Shown piece by piece: positions 8,701-16,351 of a stretch of DNA of 64,000 bases (position 1 is its first letter; each line of letters starts with the position of its first letter). Under the pieces are notes generated by a model, which had not been told where the DNA came from, ran no database searches, and worked only from the letters and a program-made list of their open reading frames with translations. The stretch comes from Flavobacterium panici (GTDB lineage Bacteria > Bacteroidota > Bacteroidia > Flavobacteriales > Flavobacteriaceae): NCBI RefSeq assembly GCF_903819335.1, contig NZ_CAIJDE010000048.1:80333-144332 (forward strand), given 5' to 3'. The translations under genes were made by a program, and so were the position numbers.

Positions 8701-10464
8701 ATGCCCATCAATTCAAAATTTACTTTTGTACAAATTTTATTCTTATTTATTTCGAGTGCTTTTTTTGGCGCACATGCCCAATCTATCTTAGATACTGATA
8801 TGTCTATCGATGCAGATAAAAAACCATTAGGCCATATTCTGGATTTAATGGAACAAAAAGGAAATTTCAGGTTTGCTTATTACAGTAAACTAGTTGTAAA
8901 AGATAGTGCTGTTACCATTCATTCTAAGCAATCTACGATAAAAGATGTTTTAGACCAGTTACTAGGCAATAAGTACGAATATAAAGAATCAAAAGGATTT
9001 ATTATTCTGCGTTATGCGCCTTTAGAACTCGCACTTGTATTAGAAAAAAACAGCGTTGTGGGCGATCATCAGGTGGTTAGCGGTTACATTATGGATGTAA
9101 AAACTAACAAACGTATTGAAAACGCAAGTGTTTACGAAAAAAATGCGTTGCAGTCAACTTTAACAGATAAGGAAGGGGTTTTTGAGCTTAAACTTAAAAA
9201 TGTACTCGAAACCATTGAATTGACGGTTGTAAAAGAAAACTACAAAACCATTACCACCATTTTTCTATCTGAAGTTAAAATCCAAATGGGGTCCAGAAAA
9301 TCTAACTCAGATTATGTCGATGGTGATTTCTCTGCCGTTGAACGAACAGGAATTGGACGTTTCTTTATTTCTTCCAAACAAAAAATACAATCACTCAATT
9401 TGGGAGGATTTATTTCTGAAGTCCCGGTACAAGCTTCCATAATTCCGAGTTTGAGCACGCGCGGTATGATGAATTCACAATTAAACAGCAGTTTCTCTCT
9501 AAACTTATTAGGAGGATATACGGGAGGAGTTCGTGGTTTAGAAATGGCTGGTCTTTACAATATTACGCGTATGAATGTCAATGCCTTACAAATGGCTGGG
9601 ATATTCAACACGGTGGGAGGTTCTGTAAATGGAGTTCAATTAGCTGGAATTTACAATAATGTTTTCGGCGATCTAAATGGACTGCAAATGAGCGGAATTA
9701 ATAACAGTATAAAAGGCTCGCTACATGGTTTGCAGCTTACGGGTATTTACAACAGTGTACAAAAGGATTCTAAAGGAATGCAAATGTCTGCTATTTATAA
9801 TACGGTAAAAGGTACTCAAAACGGATTGCAGATTTCGGGTATTTATAATTCAGGAAGCGGAATTGTGCGCGGTGCCCAAATTGCCGGAGTTTTAAATTAT
9901 GCCAAAGAATTAGATGGATTCCAGTTTGGATTAATCAACATTACTGATTCACCGTCAGGTTATAGTATGGGATTATTGAATTTTAAAAAGAATGGGTACA
10001 AAAAAATAAGTATTACCAGTAATGAAATATCCGATATAAATGTTGCTGTAAAAACGGGAGATAATAAACTCTATACTATTTTGATGGCAGGAAGAAGCGA
10101 ACGAAGCGACGAAGAAAAACTAACTTCTTTTGGAATAGGTTTTGGAACCAATATCCTTTTAGGAAAACGCTTTACTTATAATCCTGAAATTAGTTCGCAA
10201 TACCTTTATTTAGGAAATTGGGACCGTTACAACTCGTTATCTAAATTCGATTCGCCTTTTACTTTTCGTATATTCAAAGGTTTAGCCATATCTGCCGGAC
10301 CGTCTTTCAATATTTATACTTCTGAAAAAAGAGATAAAAATACGCTGGATAACAATACTTCAACTTTTGTTCAGGATCGAACCAAACGTTATAATGTCAT
10401 AAAAGATAATAACAAAGGTATAAGCGGTTGGGTTGGCTGGAGTTTTGGTGTTACGCTGTTTTAA
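8701..10464 (+). CDS. STN-domain protein with carboxypeptidase-like domain and 16-residue beta-repeat array (LA_2272-type surface repeats)
   Basis: 587 residues. Signal peptide 1-27 (ILFLFISSAFFGAHA). STN domain at about 32-103 (MSIDADKKPLGHILDLMEQ, FRFAYYSKLVVKDSAVTIH), the module that talks to FecR in TonB-dependent signalling. A carboxypeptidase-regulatory-like fold lies at about 125-195 (VSGYIMDVKTNKRIENASV). From residue 279 there are at least seven tandem copies of a 16-residue unit of the form GxQxxGIYNxxxGxxx (for example GVQLAGIYNNVFGDLN, GLQISGIYNSGSGIVR). The last 150 residues look like outer-membrane beta-strands and end in SFGVTLF. There is no TonB plug or SusC-type barrel, which is odd because the usual third gene of such a cassette is a TonB-dependent receptor. 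The family name is from memory. The function is inferred as an outer-membrane or surface sensor. Its stop is 3 bp from a convergent gene. Confidence 0.85.
   Translation: MPINSKFTFVQILFLFISSAFFGAHAQSILDTDMSIDADKKPLGHILDLMEQKGNFRFAYYSKLVVKDSAVTIHSKQSTIKDVLDQLLGNKYEYKESKGFIILRYAPLELALVLEKNSVVGDHQVVSGYIMDVKTNKRIENASVYEKNALQSTLTDKEGVFELKLKNVLETIELTVVKENYKTITTIFLSEVKIQMGSRKSNSDYVDGDFSAVERTGIGRFFISSKQKIQSLNLGGFISEVPVQASIIPSLSTRGMMNSQLNSSFSLNLLGGYTGGVRGLEMAGLYNITRMNVNALQMAGIFNTVGGSVNGVQLAGIYNNVFGDLNGLQMSGINNSIKGSLHGLQLTGIYNSVQKDSKGMQMSAIYNTVKGTQNGLQISGIYNSGSGIVRGAQIAGVLNYAKELDGFQFGLINITDSPSGYSMGLLNFKKNGYKKISITSNEISDINVAVKTGDNKLYTILMAGRSERSDEEKLTSFGIGFGTNILLGKRFTYNPEISSQYLYLGNWDRYNSLSKFDSPFTFRIFKGLAISAGPSFNIYTSEKRDKNTLDNNTSTFVQDRTKRYNVIKDNNKGISGWVGWSFGVTLF
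9535..9950 (+). repeat. Coding tandem repeat, 48-bp unit (16 residues)
   Basis: About eight imperfect copies in phase, residues 279-417 of the STN-domain protein. The conserved positions are G-x-Q-x-x-G-I-Y-N. The spacing is exactly 16 residues through six consecutive units and 15 in the last. The copies differ at the DNA level, so the array is old rather than recently expanded. Confidence 0.85.
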
Positions 10465-10467
10465 TCT

Positions 10468-11232
10468 TTACAAACCTTTCGCCAGATAACCACCGTCTAC
10501 AATTATGTTTTGACCAGTTATATAGGAAGCCTTGTCCATTGCCAGAAAAGCTACTGCGTTTGCAATTTCAGAAGGCTGGGCAACTCTGCCTAACGGAGTT
10601 CTGGATAAAACGTGACTTAATTTCTCAGGATCATTTAATACAGGTGCCGCCAATGGTGTGTCTGTATACCATGGAGAAACAGTGTTTACTCTTATATTAT
10701 ATTCGGCCCATTCTGGTGCCAGATTTCTAGCTAATTGTAAAACAGCTGCCTTTGAAGCACCGTAGGGAGCACCAGATTTAACATCTACCATCCCTGCAAC
10801 TGAGCCTAAATTTATGACAGAAGCATTTTTACTATTTTTAAGATAGGGGAAACACAAACGCATCATGTCAAGCAGACCAAACATATTAATTTTAAAAATA
10901 TTTTCATATTCTTCCTCTTCGTACTCATGAAGTTTTTTACGAATATTTGTACCTACATTATTAACTAAAATATCTAGTTTTCCTCCTTCTTGCTCAATTA
11001 TTTCTTTTATTAATTCCAGCTCATTTCGATCACTCACATCACAAGCTACCGCATGTACATTATGGCCTTCACTTTTCCATTTTTTTTCTAAAGACCTAAT
11101 ATCTTTTTCAGTTCTCGCTACAATTATTAAACTTGCTCCCAGAGATAGAAACTCTTCTGAAATTGCTTTTCCAATTCCTTTGCTGGCTCCGGTAATTAGT
11201 GCCAGTTTTCCTTTTAAATTCCAATTTTCCAT
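10468..11232 (-). CDS. SDR family oxidoreductase (tropinone-reductase-like)
   Basis: 254 residues, the classical short-chain dehydrogenase length. TGASKGIG at 14-21 binds the cofactor, and AR at 39-40 after strand 2 suggests NADPH. NNVG is at 91-94, and the catalytic set is S144, Y157 and K161 (YGASK). The C-terminal GQNIIVDGGY is standard. It probably reduces or oxidises a small carbonyl/alcohol in the cytoplasm; the substrate is unknown. It is the last gene of a minus-strand run (AhpD-like, HD protein, SDR). It converges on the STN-domain gene with a 3-bp gap and no visible terminator between them. Confidence 0.93.
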   Translation of the reverse strand: MENWNLKGKLALITGASKGIGKAISEEFLSLGASLIIVARTEKDIRSLEKKWKSEGHNVHAVACDVSDRNELELIKEIIEQEGGKLDILVNNVGTNIRKKLHEYEEEEYENIFKINMFGLLDMMRLCFPYLKNSKNASVINLGSVAGMVDVKSGAPYGASKAAVLQLARNLAPEWAEYNIRVNTVSPWYTDTPLAAPVLNDPEKLSHVLSRTPLGRVAQPSEIANAVAFLAMDKASYITGQNIIVDGGYLAKGL

Positions 11233-11326
11233 TTTTTTTATATTATATTGTTATAATTACTGCCCATTTTTTAATAGTTATATTTAGTTTCAAAATGTTC
11301 AGGTTTGTTGTTATGACTGATTAGAT

Positions 11327-11974
11327 TTATTCTGACCAGGGCGAATGCAAAATTGCATCACAAAAATTTAGTTGTTTATAATTGGGAATCATGCAGGAAC
11401 AAATATCTGCATTCATACTTCCGAAGGTTGTATGTGGTTTATGTTTAAAACCATCGAAAAAAGCGGGTATCATATTTTTCTTCAACTCGTTTCGTGGAAA
11501 GTGTTTTAAAATTTCATTGCGATCTGTATCCGATAACAAATTGTATCCTTTTCCCACTACATCCAGCGCCACACCGTAATTCAATAATGCTACTTCAGGT
11601 TCTTTATACTCGGCTATACCTGGTGAAGTATGAAGAGCGATGGCATCCCAAACTAATTGCAGTGATTGTGGTGAAACACCATGACCAAGAAGAAAATTAC
11701 GGGCCGCATCAGCTCCGTCAACTTCAAATCTCTTATCATTACTGCGATAGTGAGGCGTTAATCCTAAATCATGAAAGACGGCACTCACGTACAATAATTC
11801 TGTATCGCACTGAATGTTATTTTGCTGGGCATTTAAAGAAGCAAAAAGAAAAGAACGCAAAGAATGATTGTACAAAAGATCGCTTCCATGTTCGCGTAAT
11901 AATTCTGTTGCCTGCACAGCGATTGCGCTATCGGGCATTTTTATGCCTGCTATAATTTTACCTGAAATTGCCAT
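11327..11974 (-). CDS. HD domain-containing protein
   Basis: 215 residues. The HD metal-binding set is visible: H37 (NHSLRSF), H68-D69 (FHDLGLT), a later H in ALHTSPGIAEY, and D in VALDVVGKGYN. This domain arrangement matches small bacterial HD proteins related to cyanamide-hydratase-like enzymes, but the reaction here is not known. No signal peptide. The gene lies 30 bp downstream of the AhpD-like gene and 94 bp upstream of the SDR gene on the same strand, so the three probably form one operon. Confidence 0.85.
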   Translation of the reverse strand: MAISGKIIAGIKMPDSAIAVQATELLREHGSDLLYNHSLRSFLFASLNAQQNNIQCDTELLYVSAVFHDLGLTPHYRSNDKRFEVDGADAARNFLLGHGVSPQSLQLVWDAIALHTSPGIAEYKEPEVALLNYGVALDVVGKGYNLLSDTDRNEILKHFPRNELKKNMIPAFFDGFKHKPHTTFGSMNADICSCMIPNYKQLNFCDAILHSPWSE

Positions 11975-12004
11975 AACTATGTAATTTTATAATTTTGAAA
12001 AGTA

Positions 12005-12454
12005 TCAAACAGCTTCTGTTTTAGTTGAAATGCCAACACGGTTTAAAAAGTTCATATGACAGATACAAATAATGATATCGGCTATTTCCTTTTTTGTAAA
12101 ATAGGATTTGAGTTTTTCATATGCATTATCTGAAACACCATGATTAAATATCAATGTCATTTCTTCAACTACTTCCAAAACACTCCTTTCTATATTAGTA
12201 AATAAAGGGCTTTCCTGCCAGGCTGATAAGGCAAATATTCGGCGAGGAGATTCACCATTCCTTAATGCATCTTCAGTATGATAATCTATGCAGAAAGCAC
12301 ACTTATTAATTTGAGAAACCCTGATTTTAATAATTTCAATGAGGCTTTTTGTCAGGGTTGATTGGTATAGGCGTTTGTCAATTTGTGCTATTAATTGCCA
12401 ATATAGGGGCTCTTCTTCCCATACGTCAAGACGATGTTTAATGACTTTATCCAT
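12005..12454 (-). CDS. Carboxymuconolactone decarboxylase / AhpD-like protein (copy 1)
   Basis: 149 residues. The AhpD core motif is complete: INKCAFCIDYHT with C52, C55 and H59. In AhpD-type peroxidase-reductase proteins these residues carry the redox chemistry. Related proteins of this small size are common in electrophile and oxidative-stress clusters. It is a paralogue of the gene at 15798-16244, with the same motif order and a similar C-terminal NRVGIST/NRIAIST. It begins the AhpD-HD-SDR run. A 17-bp site shared with two other units of the cluster lies 47 bp upstream (12502-12518). Confidence 0.92.
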   Translation of the reverse strand: MDKVIKHRLDVWEEEPLYWQLIAQIDKRLYQSTLTKSLIEIIKIRVSQINKCAFCIDYHTEDALRNGESPRRIFALSAWQESPLFTNIERSVLEVVEEMTLIFNHGVSDNAYEKLKSYFTKKEIADIIICICHMNFLNRVGISTKTEAV

Positions 12455-12501
12455 GTTTTTATTTGTTTTTACAAAGTTCTAAAACACGAATCGGAATATT
12501 C

Positions 12502-12518
12502 TTAAACTGGTTTAAGAA
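12502..12518 (-). promoter_or_regulatory. Candidate operator, palindromic, upstream of AhpD-like gene
   Basis: On the minus strand this reads TTCTTAAACCAGTTTAA, with an almost perfect TTAAAC-n2-GTTTAA palindrome. The identical 17 bp occurs at 15218-15234 in the same orientation relative to the DoxX-like gene. A 13/17 match lies ahead of the Crp/Fnr gene at 13101-13117. It ends 47 bp before the ATG and overlaps the last codons of the Crp/Fnr gene. Confidence 0.5.
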
Positions 12519-13087
12519 AGATATTTTTTCCTTATTTCACTCAAATATTCTGGTGTGAATCCTAAAAAAGAAGCAAGCAGATATTGAGGAACACGTTGTG
12601 TAAACTCCGGAAAATCAAATAGAAAATGCTGATATAGTTCTTCTTTTGAATATTCATAAAGATATCTCACTCTCATTTGGGATGCTGCATAAGCCCTTTG
12701 AAAAACCAAGTGAAAGTACAGGTTCATTTCTGGTATTTGTCTAAGCAGTTTATTCTGGTTCTCAGCACTAATACATAATACCTCTGTATTCTCTGTAGTT
12801 CGAATTGAAAATTGTGTGATTCCTCCGCCAGAGAAAGCATTAAAATCAGAAGCCCACCAATTTTCTAAAGCAAAATCAATAGTCTGCTCCGTTCCGTTTT
12901 CCCTTAAAAAAAACAAATGAACACATCCCTTGATAATAAAGAATTTTTCGAAACATTGCTGTCCCTCAATCAGCAGAAACTCCTTTTTCTTGTAGATTTT
13001 ATGTTCAAAAAAAGAATCAAACAAATCAGTTTCATTTATTTTAATGGAACAGATTTTTTCAATATGAATCAGTAAAGGATTTATCAT
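12512..13087 (-). CDS. Crp/Fnr family transcriptional regulator
   Basis: 191 residues. A cyclic-nucleotide-binding-like beta-roll covers about 20-120 (KKEFLLIEGQQCFEKFFIIKGCVHLFFLRENGTEQTIDF). The dimer helix and a C-terminal DNA-binding region follow (YLLASFLGFTPEYLSEIRKKYL). The usual cAMP-binding signature is not obvious, as in most Bacteroidota members, whose ligand is often unknown. The gene precedes the AhpD-HD-SDR run by 57 bp and may be read together with it. A related copy of the palindromic site lies at 13101-13117 just upstream of its own start, so autoregulation is plausible but unproven. Confidence 0.9.
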   Translation of the reverse strand: MINPLLIHIEKICSIKINETDLFDSFFEHKIYKKKEFLLIEGQQCFEKFFIIKGCVHLFFLRENGTEQTIDFALENWWASDFNAFSGGGITQFSIRTTENTEVLCISAENQNKLLRQIPEMNLYFHLVFQRAYAASQMRVRYLYEYSKEELYQHFLFDFPEFTQRVPQYLLASFLGFTPEYLSEIRKKYLS

Positions 13088-13100
13088 AATCTATTTTTTC

Positions 13101-13117
13101 ATAAACAAATTTAAGAA
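13101..13117 (-). promoter_or_regulatory. Candidate autoregulatory operator of the Crp/Fnr gene
   Basis: On the minus strand this reads TTCTTAAATTTGTTTAT, 13 of 17 positions identical to the site at 12502-12518. It ends 13 bp before the start codon. Found by eye; weaker than the other two copies. Confidence 0.3.
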
Positions 13118-13176
13118 ATAAAAATGCCGTAGCACAATACATTAGTGTGCCCGTTAATTGGTTTTATATTCAATAT

Positions 13177-13216
13177 AAAAAGAAGCGGCTACTTAAGTTT
13201 ATTAAGTAACCACTTC
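13177..13216 (-). terminator. Rho-independent terminator of the Old Yellow Enzyme gene
   Basis: A 15-bp stem (13182-13196 with 13202-13216) and a 5-nt loop. On the plus strand it has two mismatches. In the minus-strand transcript these become G-U pairs and the stem is followed by a U run (13177-13181), so it acts in the direction of the 13239-14381 gene. Confidence 0.75.
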
Positions 13217-13238
13217 AATATTTTATAAAACAGATTTC

Positions 13239-14381
13239 TTATGCAGGCGAATAATTAGGGAAATCTGTATAGCCAATTTCTCCATTTCGGGTATAATAAA
13301 CAGATCGCTCGGCTTCTATTAATGGCAGATTATTTTTAAACCTCACAACAAGATCCGGATTGCCTATGAAGGGTCTTCCAAAAGCTATTTGATCTACCCA
13401 GCCGGTAGCCAGTGCATCGATTGCAGAATCTTTAGTAAAGCTTCCGCACCAAATAATACTGCCTTTAAAAATTTCACGCGTTTTTTTGACAAATTCGTCT
13501 GGCAGATGGGTTTCTTCGAACTTGGTAACTTCCTGCATATTTCCGATAGGCATAAGCTGATAAAGCAGATGAATATAAGCGATACCTCTGCGGTTCAATT
13601 CTTTGCATAAGTAGAAGAATGTTTCTTCCACAAGAGGATCATGAGGAGTACTGTTGTAACGGCCAAATGGCGAAAACCTGATCCCTATTTTATCTGCACC
13701 TAATTCTTCTATTGCCGCATCAACTACTTCCAGCAGGAAACGGCTTCTGTTCTCAGGAGTTTGTCCGCCGTATTTATCAGTGCGTGTATTATGGGTTGAA
13801 TTCAGAAACTGCTCGATCAGATAGCCATTCGCAGAATGAAGCTCAATTCCATCAAATCCAGCTTTTGCGGCATTACGAAAAGCCTGTCTGAAATCCTCTA
13901 CCAGACCAGAAATTTCCTCGGTTCTAAGCATTCTCGGAACTGCTGCAGGTACGAATGTTAATTTACCGCTGGCATCATGTGCAAATACATCAGATCCTAT
14001 TGCCTGTACATCCGTTACCCCCCAAGGCGCTTGTCCATCCGGCATCATGGAAGTATGTGACATTCGTCCTACATGCCATAACTGTAAAAAGATCTTACCT
14101 CCGTTTTTATGAACCTCATTAGTTACTAATTTCCATCCTTCCACTTGTGTATCCGAGTAGATACCAGGAGTCCATAAATAGCCTTTAGCGTGAGGAGCAA
14201 TATCAGCTGCTTCTGCTATAATTAATCCGGCACCTGCTCGTTGTCCATAATATTTTGCCATTAAGGCATTTGGCACATCGCCAGGTGATGTACGTGTTCT
14301 GGTCATAGGAGCCATTACAACACGATTTTCTAATTTTGTTGAACCCATTTGATAAGGTTCAACCAGAGAAATAGTATTCAT
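13239..14381 (-). CDS. Alkene reductase, Old Yellow Enzyme family (FMN-dependent)
   Basis: 380 residues, a full TIM-barrel. Near the N-terminus is NRVVMAPMTRTR, which binds FMN. Then come LWHVGRMSH, the catalytic pair H182/N185 in ELHSANGYL, IEQFLNSTHNTRTDKYGG and the C-terminal FGRPFIGNPDL phosphate-binding loop. The family reduces activated C=C bonds (enones, quinones, nitro compounds) with NAD(P)H. It is divergent from an HxlR regulator, a common arrangement for electrophile-induced reductases. A candidate promoter (TTG at 14453-14451, 20 bp, TTATTTTG at 14430-14423) would give a leader of about 37 nt. Confidence 0.95.
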   Translation of the reverse strand: MNTISLVEPYQMGSTKLENRVVMAPMTRTRTSPGDVPNALMAKYYGQRAGAGLIIAEAADIAPHAKGYLWTPGIYSDTQVEGWKLVTNEVHKNGGKIFLQLWHVGRMSHTSMMPDGQAPWGVTDVQAIGSDVFAHDASGKLTFVPAAVPRMLRTEEISGLVEDFRQAFRNAAKAGFDGIELHSANGYLIEQFLNSTHNTRTDKYGGQTPENRSRFLLEVVDAAIEELGADKIGIRFSPFGRYNSTPHDPLVEETFFYLCKELNRRGIAYIHLLYQLMPIGNMQEVTKFEETHLPDEFVKKTREIFKGSIIWCGSFTKDSAIDALATGWVDQIAFGRPFIGNPDLVVRFKNNLPLIEAERSVYYTRNGEIGYTDFPNYSPA

Positions 14382-14422
14382 TTTAATTTATATTTTGGAG
14401 TTTTTATACTCGATTTTTAAGA

Positions 14423-14473
14423 CAAAATAAAATTATATATACTTAGTAAACAAGAACTTACGATTTAGTTCGT
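14423..14473 (-). promoter_or_regulatory. Candidate promoter and operator of the Old Yellow Enzyme gene
   Basis: The minus-strand -33 TTG at 14453-14451 and -7-like TTATTTTG at 14430-14423 are 20 bp apart. Directly upstream, 14460-14473 carries ACGA-n6-TCGT, a short inverted repeat that could be the site for the divergent HxlR protein. The repeat is short and could be chance. Confidence 0.35.
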
Positions 14474-14520
14474 TACTTTCTCTAAGGTTCGTATTGTTCA
14501 TTTTCAGAGCTTTATCCCGT

Positions 14521-14542
14521 AAAAAAAAAATTTTTTTTTTTT
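14521..14542. other. A10-T12 tract
   Basis: Ten A followed directly by twelve T, in the middle of the divergent OYE/HxlR intergenic region. Such a tract is stiff, intrinsically structured DNA, and often raises promoter activity when placed upstream. It may also be prone to length change. It sits 27 bp before the HxlR promoter -33 region. Confidence 0.7.
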
Positions 14543-14568
14543 GCATATAACAGAATATTAATATGGGA

Positions 14569-14604
14569 TTTGAATGCAGAGACAAGGTTTCTTCTTTATT
14601 TTTG
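14569..14604 (+). promoter_or_regulatory. Candidate promoter of the HxlR gene
   Basis: TTTG at 14569-14572 and a perfect -7 element TATTTTTG at 14597-14604, with 24 bp between, slightly longer than usual. Transcription would begin only a few bases before the ATG at 14619. This argues against the longer frame that starts at 14574. Confidence 0.5.
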
Positions 14605-14618
14605 CAAAAAAGAATACC

Positions 14619-14993
14619 ATGGCCTACAATAGAACTCTCAGATCAAATTGGATAACAGATCCTGACACCTGTGCGATTGAACTGGCGCTTGCCACGATTA
14701 GTGGAAAGTGGAAATTAAGAATCTATGATGTCTTAAGTAAAGGGGAAACTGTGAGGTATTGTCTTATTAATAACAAACTGGAAGGCATTTCTGAAAAGAC
14801 GCTGACATCCCAGCTTCGTGAAATGGAGCAGGATGGTATTATAACGAGGATTGTTTATCCCGAAGTACCTCCGCGTGTTGAATACCAGCTGACTGCTTTA
14901 GGTTTGTCTCTTCAAAATGTTTTTGATGCGCTCACATCATGGGGTCTGGCGTACATAGAGGATAAAAAAGAGGAGAAAACCAAACATAAATAA
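14619..14993 (+). CDS. HxlR family winged-helix transcriptional regulator
   Basis: 124 residues from ATG 14619; the frame is open from 14574 but the promoter placement favours the later start. The HxlR domain is clear: C near the N-terminus (DPDTCAIELALATISGKWKL), then RYCLINNKLEGISEKTLTSQLREMEQDGIITRIVYPEVPPRVEYQL split over helix and wing, and a final helix to about residue 110. HxlR proteins sense reactive electrophiles or oxidants, often through the conserved N-terminal cysteine, and control adjacent detoxification genes. It is divergent from the Old Yellow Enzyme gene and is its likely regulator. Confidence 0.92.
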   Translation: MAYNRTLRSNWITDPDTCAIELALATISGKWKLRIYDVLSKGETVRYCLINNKLEGISEKTLTSQLREMEQDGIITRIVYPEVPPRVEYQLTALGLSLQNVFDALTSWGLAYIEDKKEEKTKHK

Positions 14994-15217
14994 ATTTATA
15001 ATTAATAAGAATGCCAGTGCAAATCTCATCTCATCTGTCATTTAAAAAAAACTTTAAGCAGTGCGTTTATCAAAATGCTTATGCTACATAAAAGTCTGTT
15101 TTGCATACTTCAAAATCGGATTCGTTTACCTGTAGTTTTTTAATTAATACCACGAGAGCATGTTATGACTTTCAAGGGGGGTGCATTGCATTTGTGTACA
15201 GTTTGCAATAAAAGCGA

Positions 15218-15234
15218 TTCTTAAACCAGTTTAA
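15218..15234 (+). promoter_or_regulatory. Candidate operator upstream of the DoxX-like gene
   Basis: TTCTTAAACCAGTTTAA, identical over 17 bp to the site upstream of the AhpD-like gene at 12502-12518 and in the same orientation to its gene. It ends 56 bp before the ATG. A -7-like CAATTTTG at 15257-15264 would place the site just upstream of or across the -33 region. Confidence 0.5.
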
Positions 15235-15290
15235 TTTTTTTGTGATTTTTAGTTCTCAATTTTGTATTGTTAATTAAAAAGGAAGAAATA

Positions 15291-15695
15291 ATGGACAAAA
15301 AAATAGAACAATTACCGCAACTTTTTTTAAGGCTTGCCCTTGCGGTAACAATGCTTTCAGCTGTTGCAGACAGGTTTGGTTTTTGGGGAGAAAATTCAAC
15401 TTGGGGAAACTGGCAGAATTTTGAAAAATATACTACACAACTTACTTTTTTTCTCCCGCCAATTCTAAATAAATTTTCGGCATACACCGCCACTTTTCTT
15501 GAAATTGCCTTATCCTTATTATTACTATCAGGTTTTAAGGTAAAATTGACAGCCATTGTTACAGGGATTCTTCTTCTGCTGTTTGCGTTGTCAATGAGTA
15601 TTTCATTAGGGGTAAAAGCACCACTTGATTATTCGGTTTTGGTTGGAAGTTCAGCTGCTTTTTTGCTGGCGGCTCAAAAAAATAATTCGCAGTAA
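15291..15695 (+). CDS. DoxX-like integral membrane protein
   Basis: 134 residues from ATG 15291, preceded by GGAAG, an unusually good ribosome binding site for this phylum. The frame is open from a TTG at 15267. Four hydrophobic helices are visible: about 10-28 (LFLRLALAVTMLSAVADRFGF), 55-75 (NKFSAYTATFLEIALSLLLLSG), 79-101 (LTAIVTGILLLLFALSMSISLG) and 108-125. The layout fits DoxX/DoxD-like small quinone-related membrane proteins. The exact role is unknown. It is in the electrophile/redox cluster and carries the same upstream site as the AhpD-like gene. Confidence 0.85.
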   Translation: MDKKIEQLPQLFLRLALAVTMLSAVADRFGFWGENSTWGNWQNFEKYTTQLTFFLPPILNKFSAYTATFLEIALSLLLLSGFKVKLTAIVTGILLLLFALSMSISLGVKAPLDYSVLVGSSAAFLLAAQKNNSQ

Positions 15696-15797
15696 AAACA
15701 GTTGTTAGTGTCACTGCAACTAGCCCAGTTTGAAAATAAATGATGCTCTTTAATCATAACATCTATTAAAAAAGTCCAATTTTAAATTTAATAAAAA

Positions 15798-16244
15798 ATG
15801 CAAAAACGTATTAAAATCAACAGTATTGAACAGCCTAAAGCATTCAAGGCTATGATGGCTTTAGAAACTTATCTGGCACAGGCCACTATTTCAAAAACTT
15901 TAAAAGACCTTATCAAAATTAGGGCATCACAAATTAATGGCTGTGCGTATTGTATAGATATGCATACAAAGGAAGCTATAGATAATGGAGAGCGTCTTCA
16001 ACGTATTTTTCTGATAAGCGCATGGAGAGAAGCGAGTAAATTTTTTACGGAAGAAGAACAAACGATATTGACTATTACAGAACAAATCACTTTAATTCAT
16101 CAAAATGGATTAAGTGATGAAATGTATCAAAATGCACTTCGATTTTTTAATGAAGATCAAATTGCAGAAATCATTATAGCAATTGCCACAATTAATGCGT
16201 GGAATCGAATTGCAATCAGCACCCATGAGGAAATTGAGGACTAA
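15798..16244 (+). CDS. Carboxymuconolactone decarboxylase / AhpD-like protein (copy 2)
   Basis: 148 residues. The core motif INGCAYCIDMHT carries C49, C52 and H56. The rest follows the family (LISAWREASKFFTEEEQTIL, then the helix with NAWNRIAIST). It is a paralogue of the gene at 12005-12454. It lies 102 bp downstream of the DoxX-like gene on the same strand and could be in the same transcript. Only a weak resemblance to the 17-bp site was seen upstream, so it may not have its own copy. Confidence 0.93.
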   Translation: MQKRIKINSIEQPKAFKAMMALETYLAQATISKTLKDLIKIRASQINGCAYCIDMHTKEAIDNGERLQRIFLISAWREASKFFTEEEQTILTITEQITLIHQNGLSDEMYQNALRFFNEDQIAEIIIAIATINAWNRIAISTHEEIED

Positions 16245-16310
16245 ATTTTACACAGTCATCTTTTGCGATAGAGATTTTAAGCGGTTATAAAAAGAATGAA
16301 AAGTAAAATA

Positions 16311-16350
16311 ATAAACCTGCAAATCGAAAGATTTGCAGGTTTATTATTTT
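16311..16350. terminator. Bidirectional terminator between convergent AhpD-like and GH16 genes
   Basis: A perfect 15-bp stem (16311-16325 with 16330-16344) closed by a GAAA tetraloop, with T-rich sequence on the plus side and A-rich sequence on the other side. It lies between convergent genes. Confidence 0.85.
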
Positions 16351-16351
16351 A

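Noticed and set aside
11494..11955. 153-residue ORF antisense to the HD-domain gene
   Set aside because: It lies entirely within a well-supported gene and its composition is that of an antisense frame.
15726..15742. Fourth copy of the 17-bp redox-cluster site ahead of the second AhpD-like gene
   Set aside because: Only about 10 of 17 positions match and the palindrome is lost.
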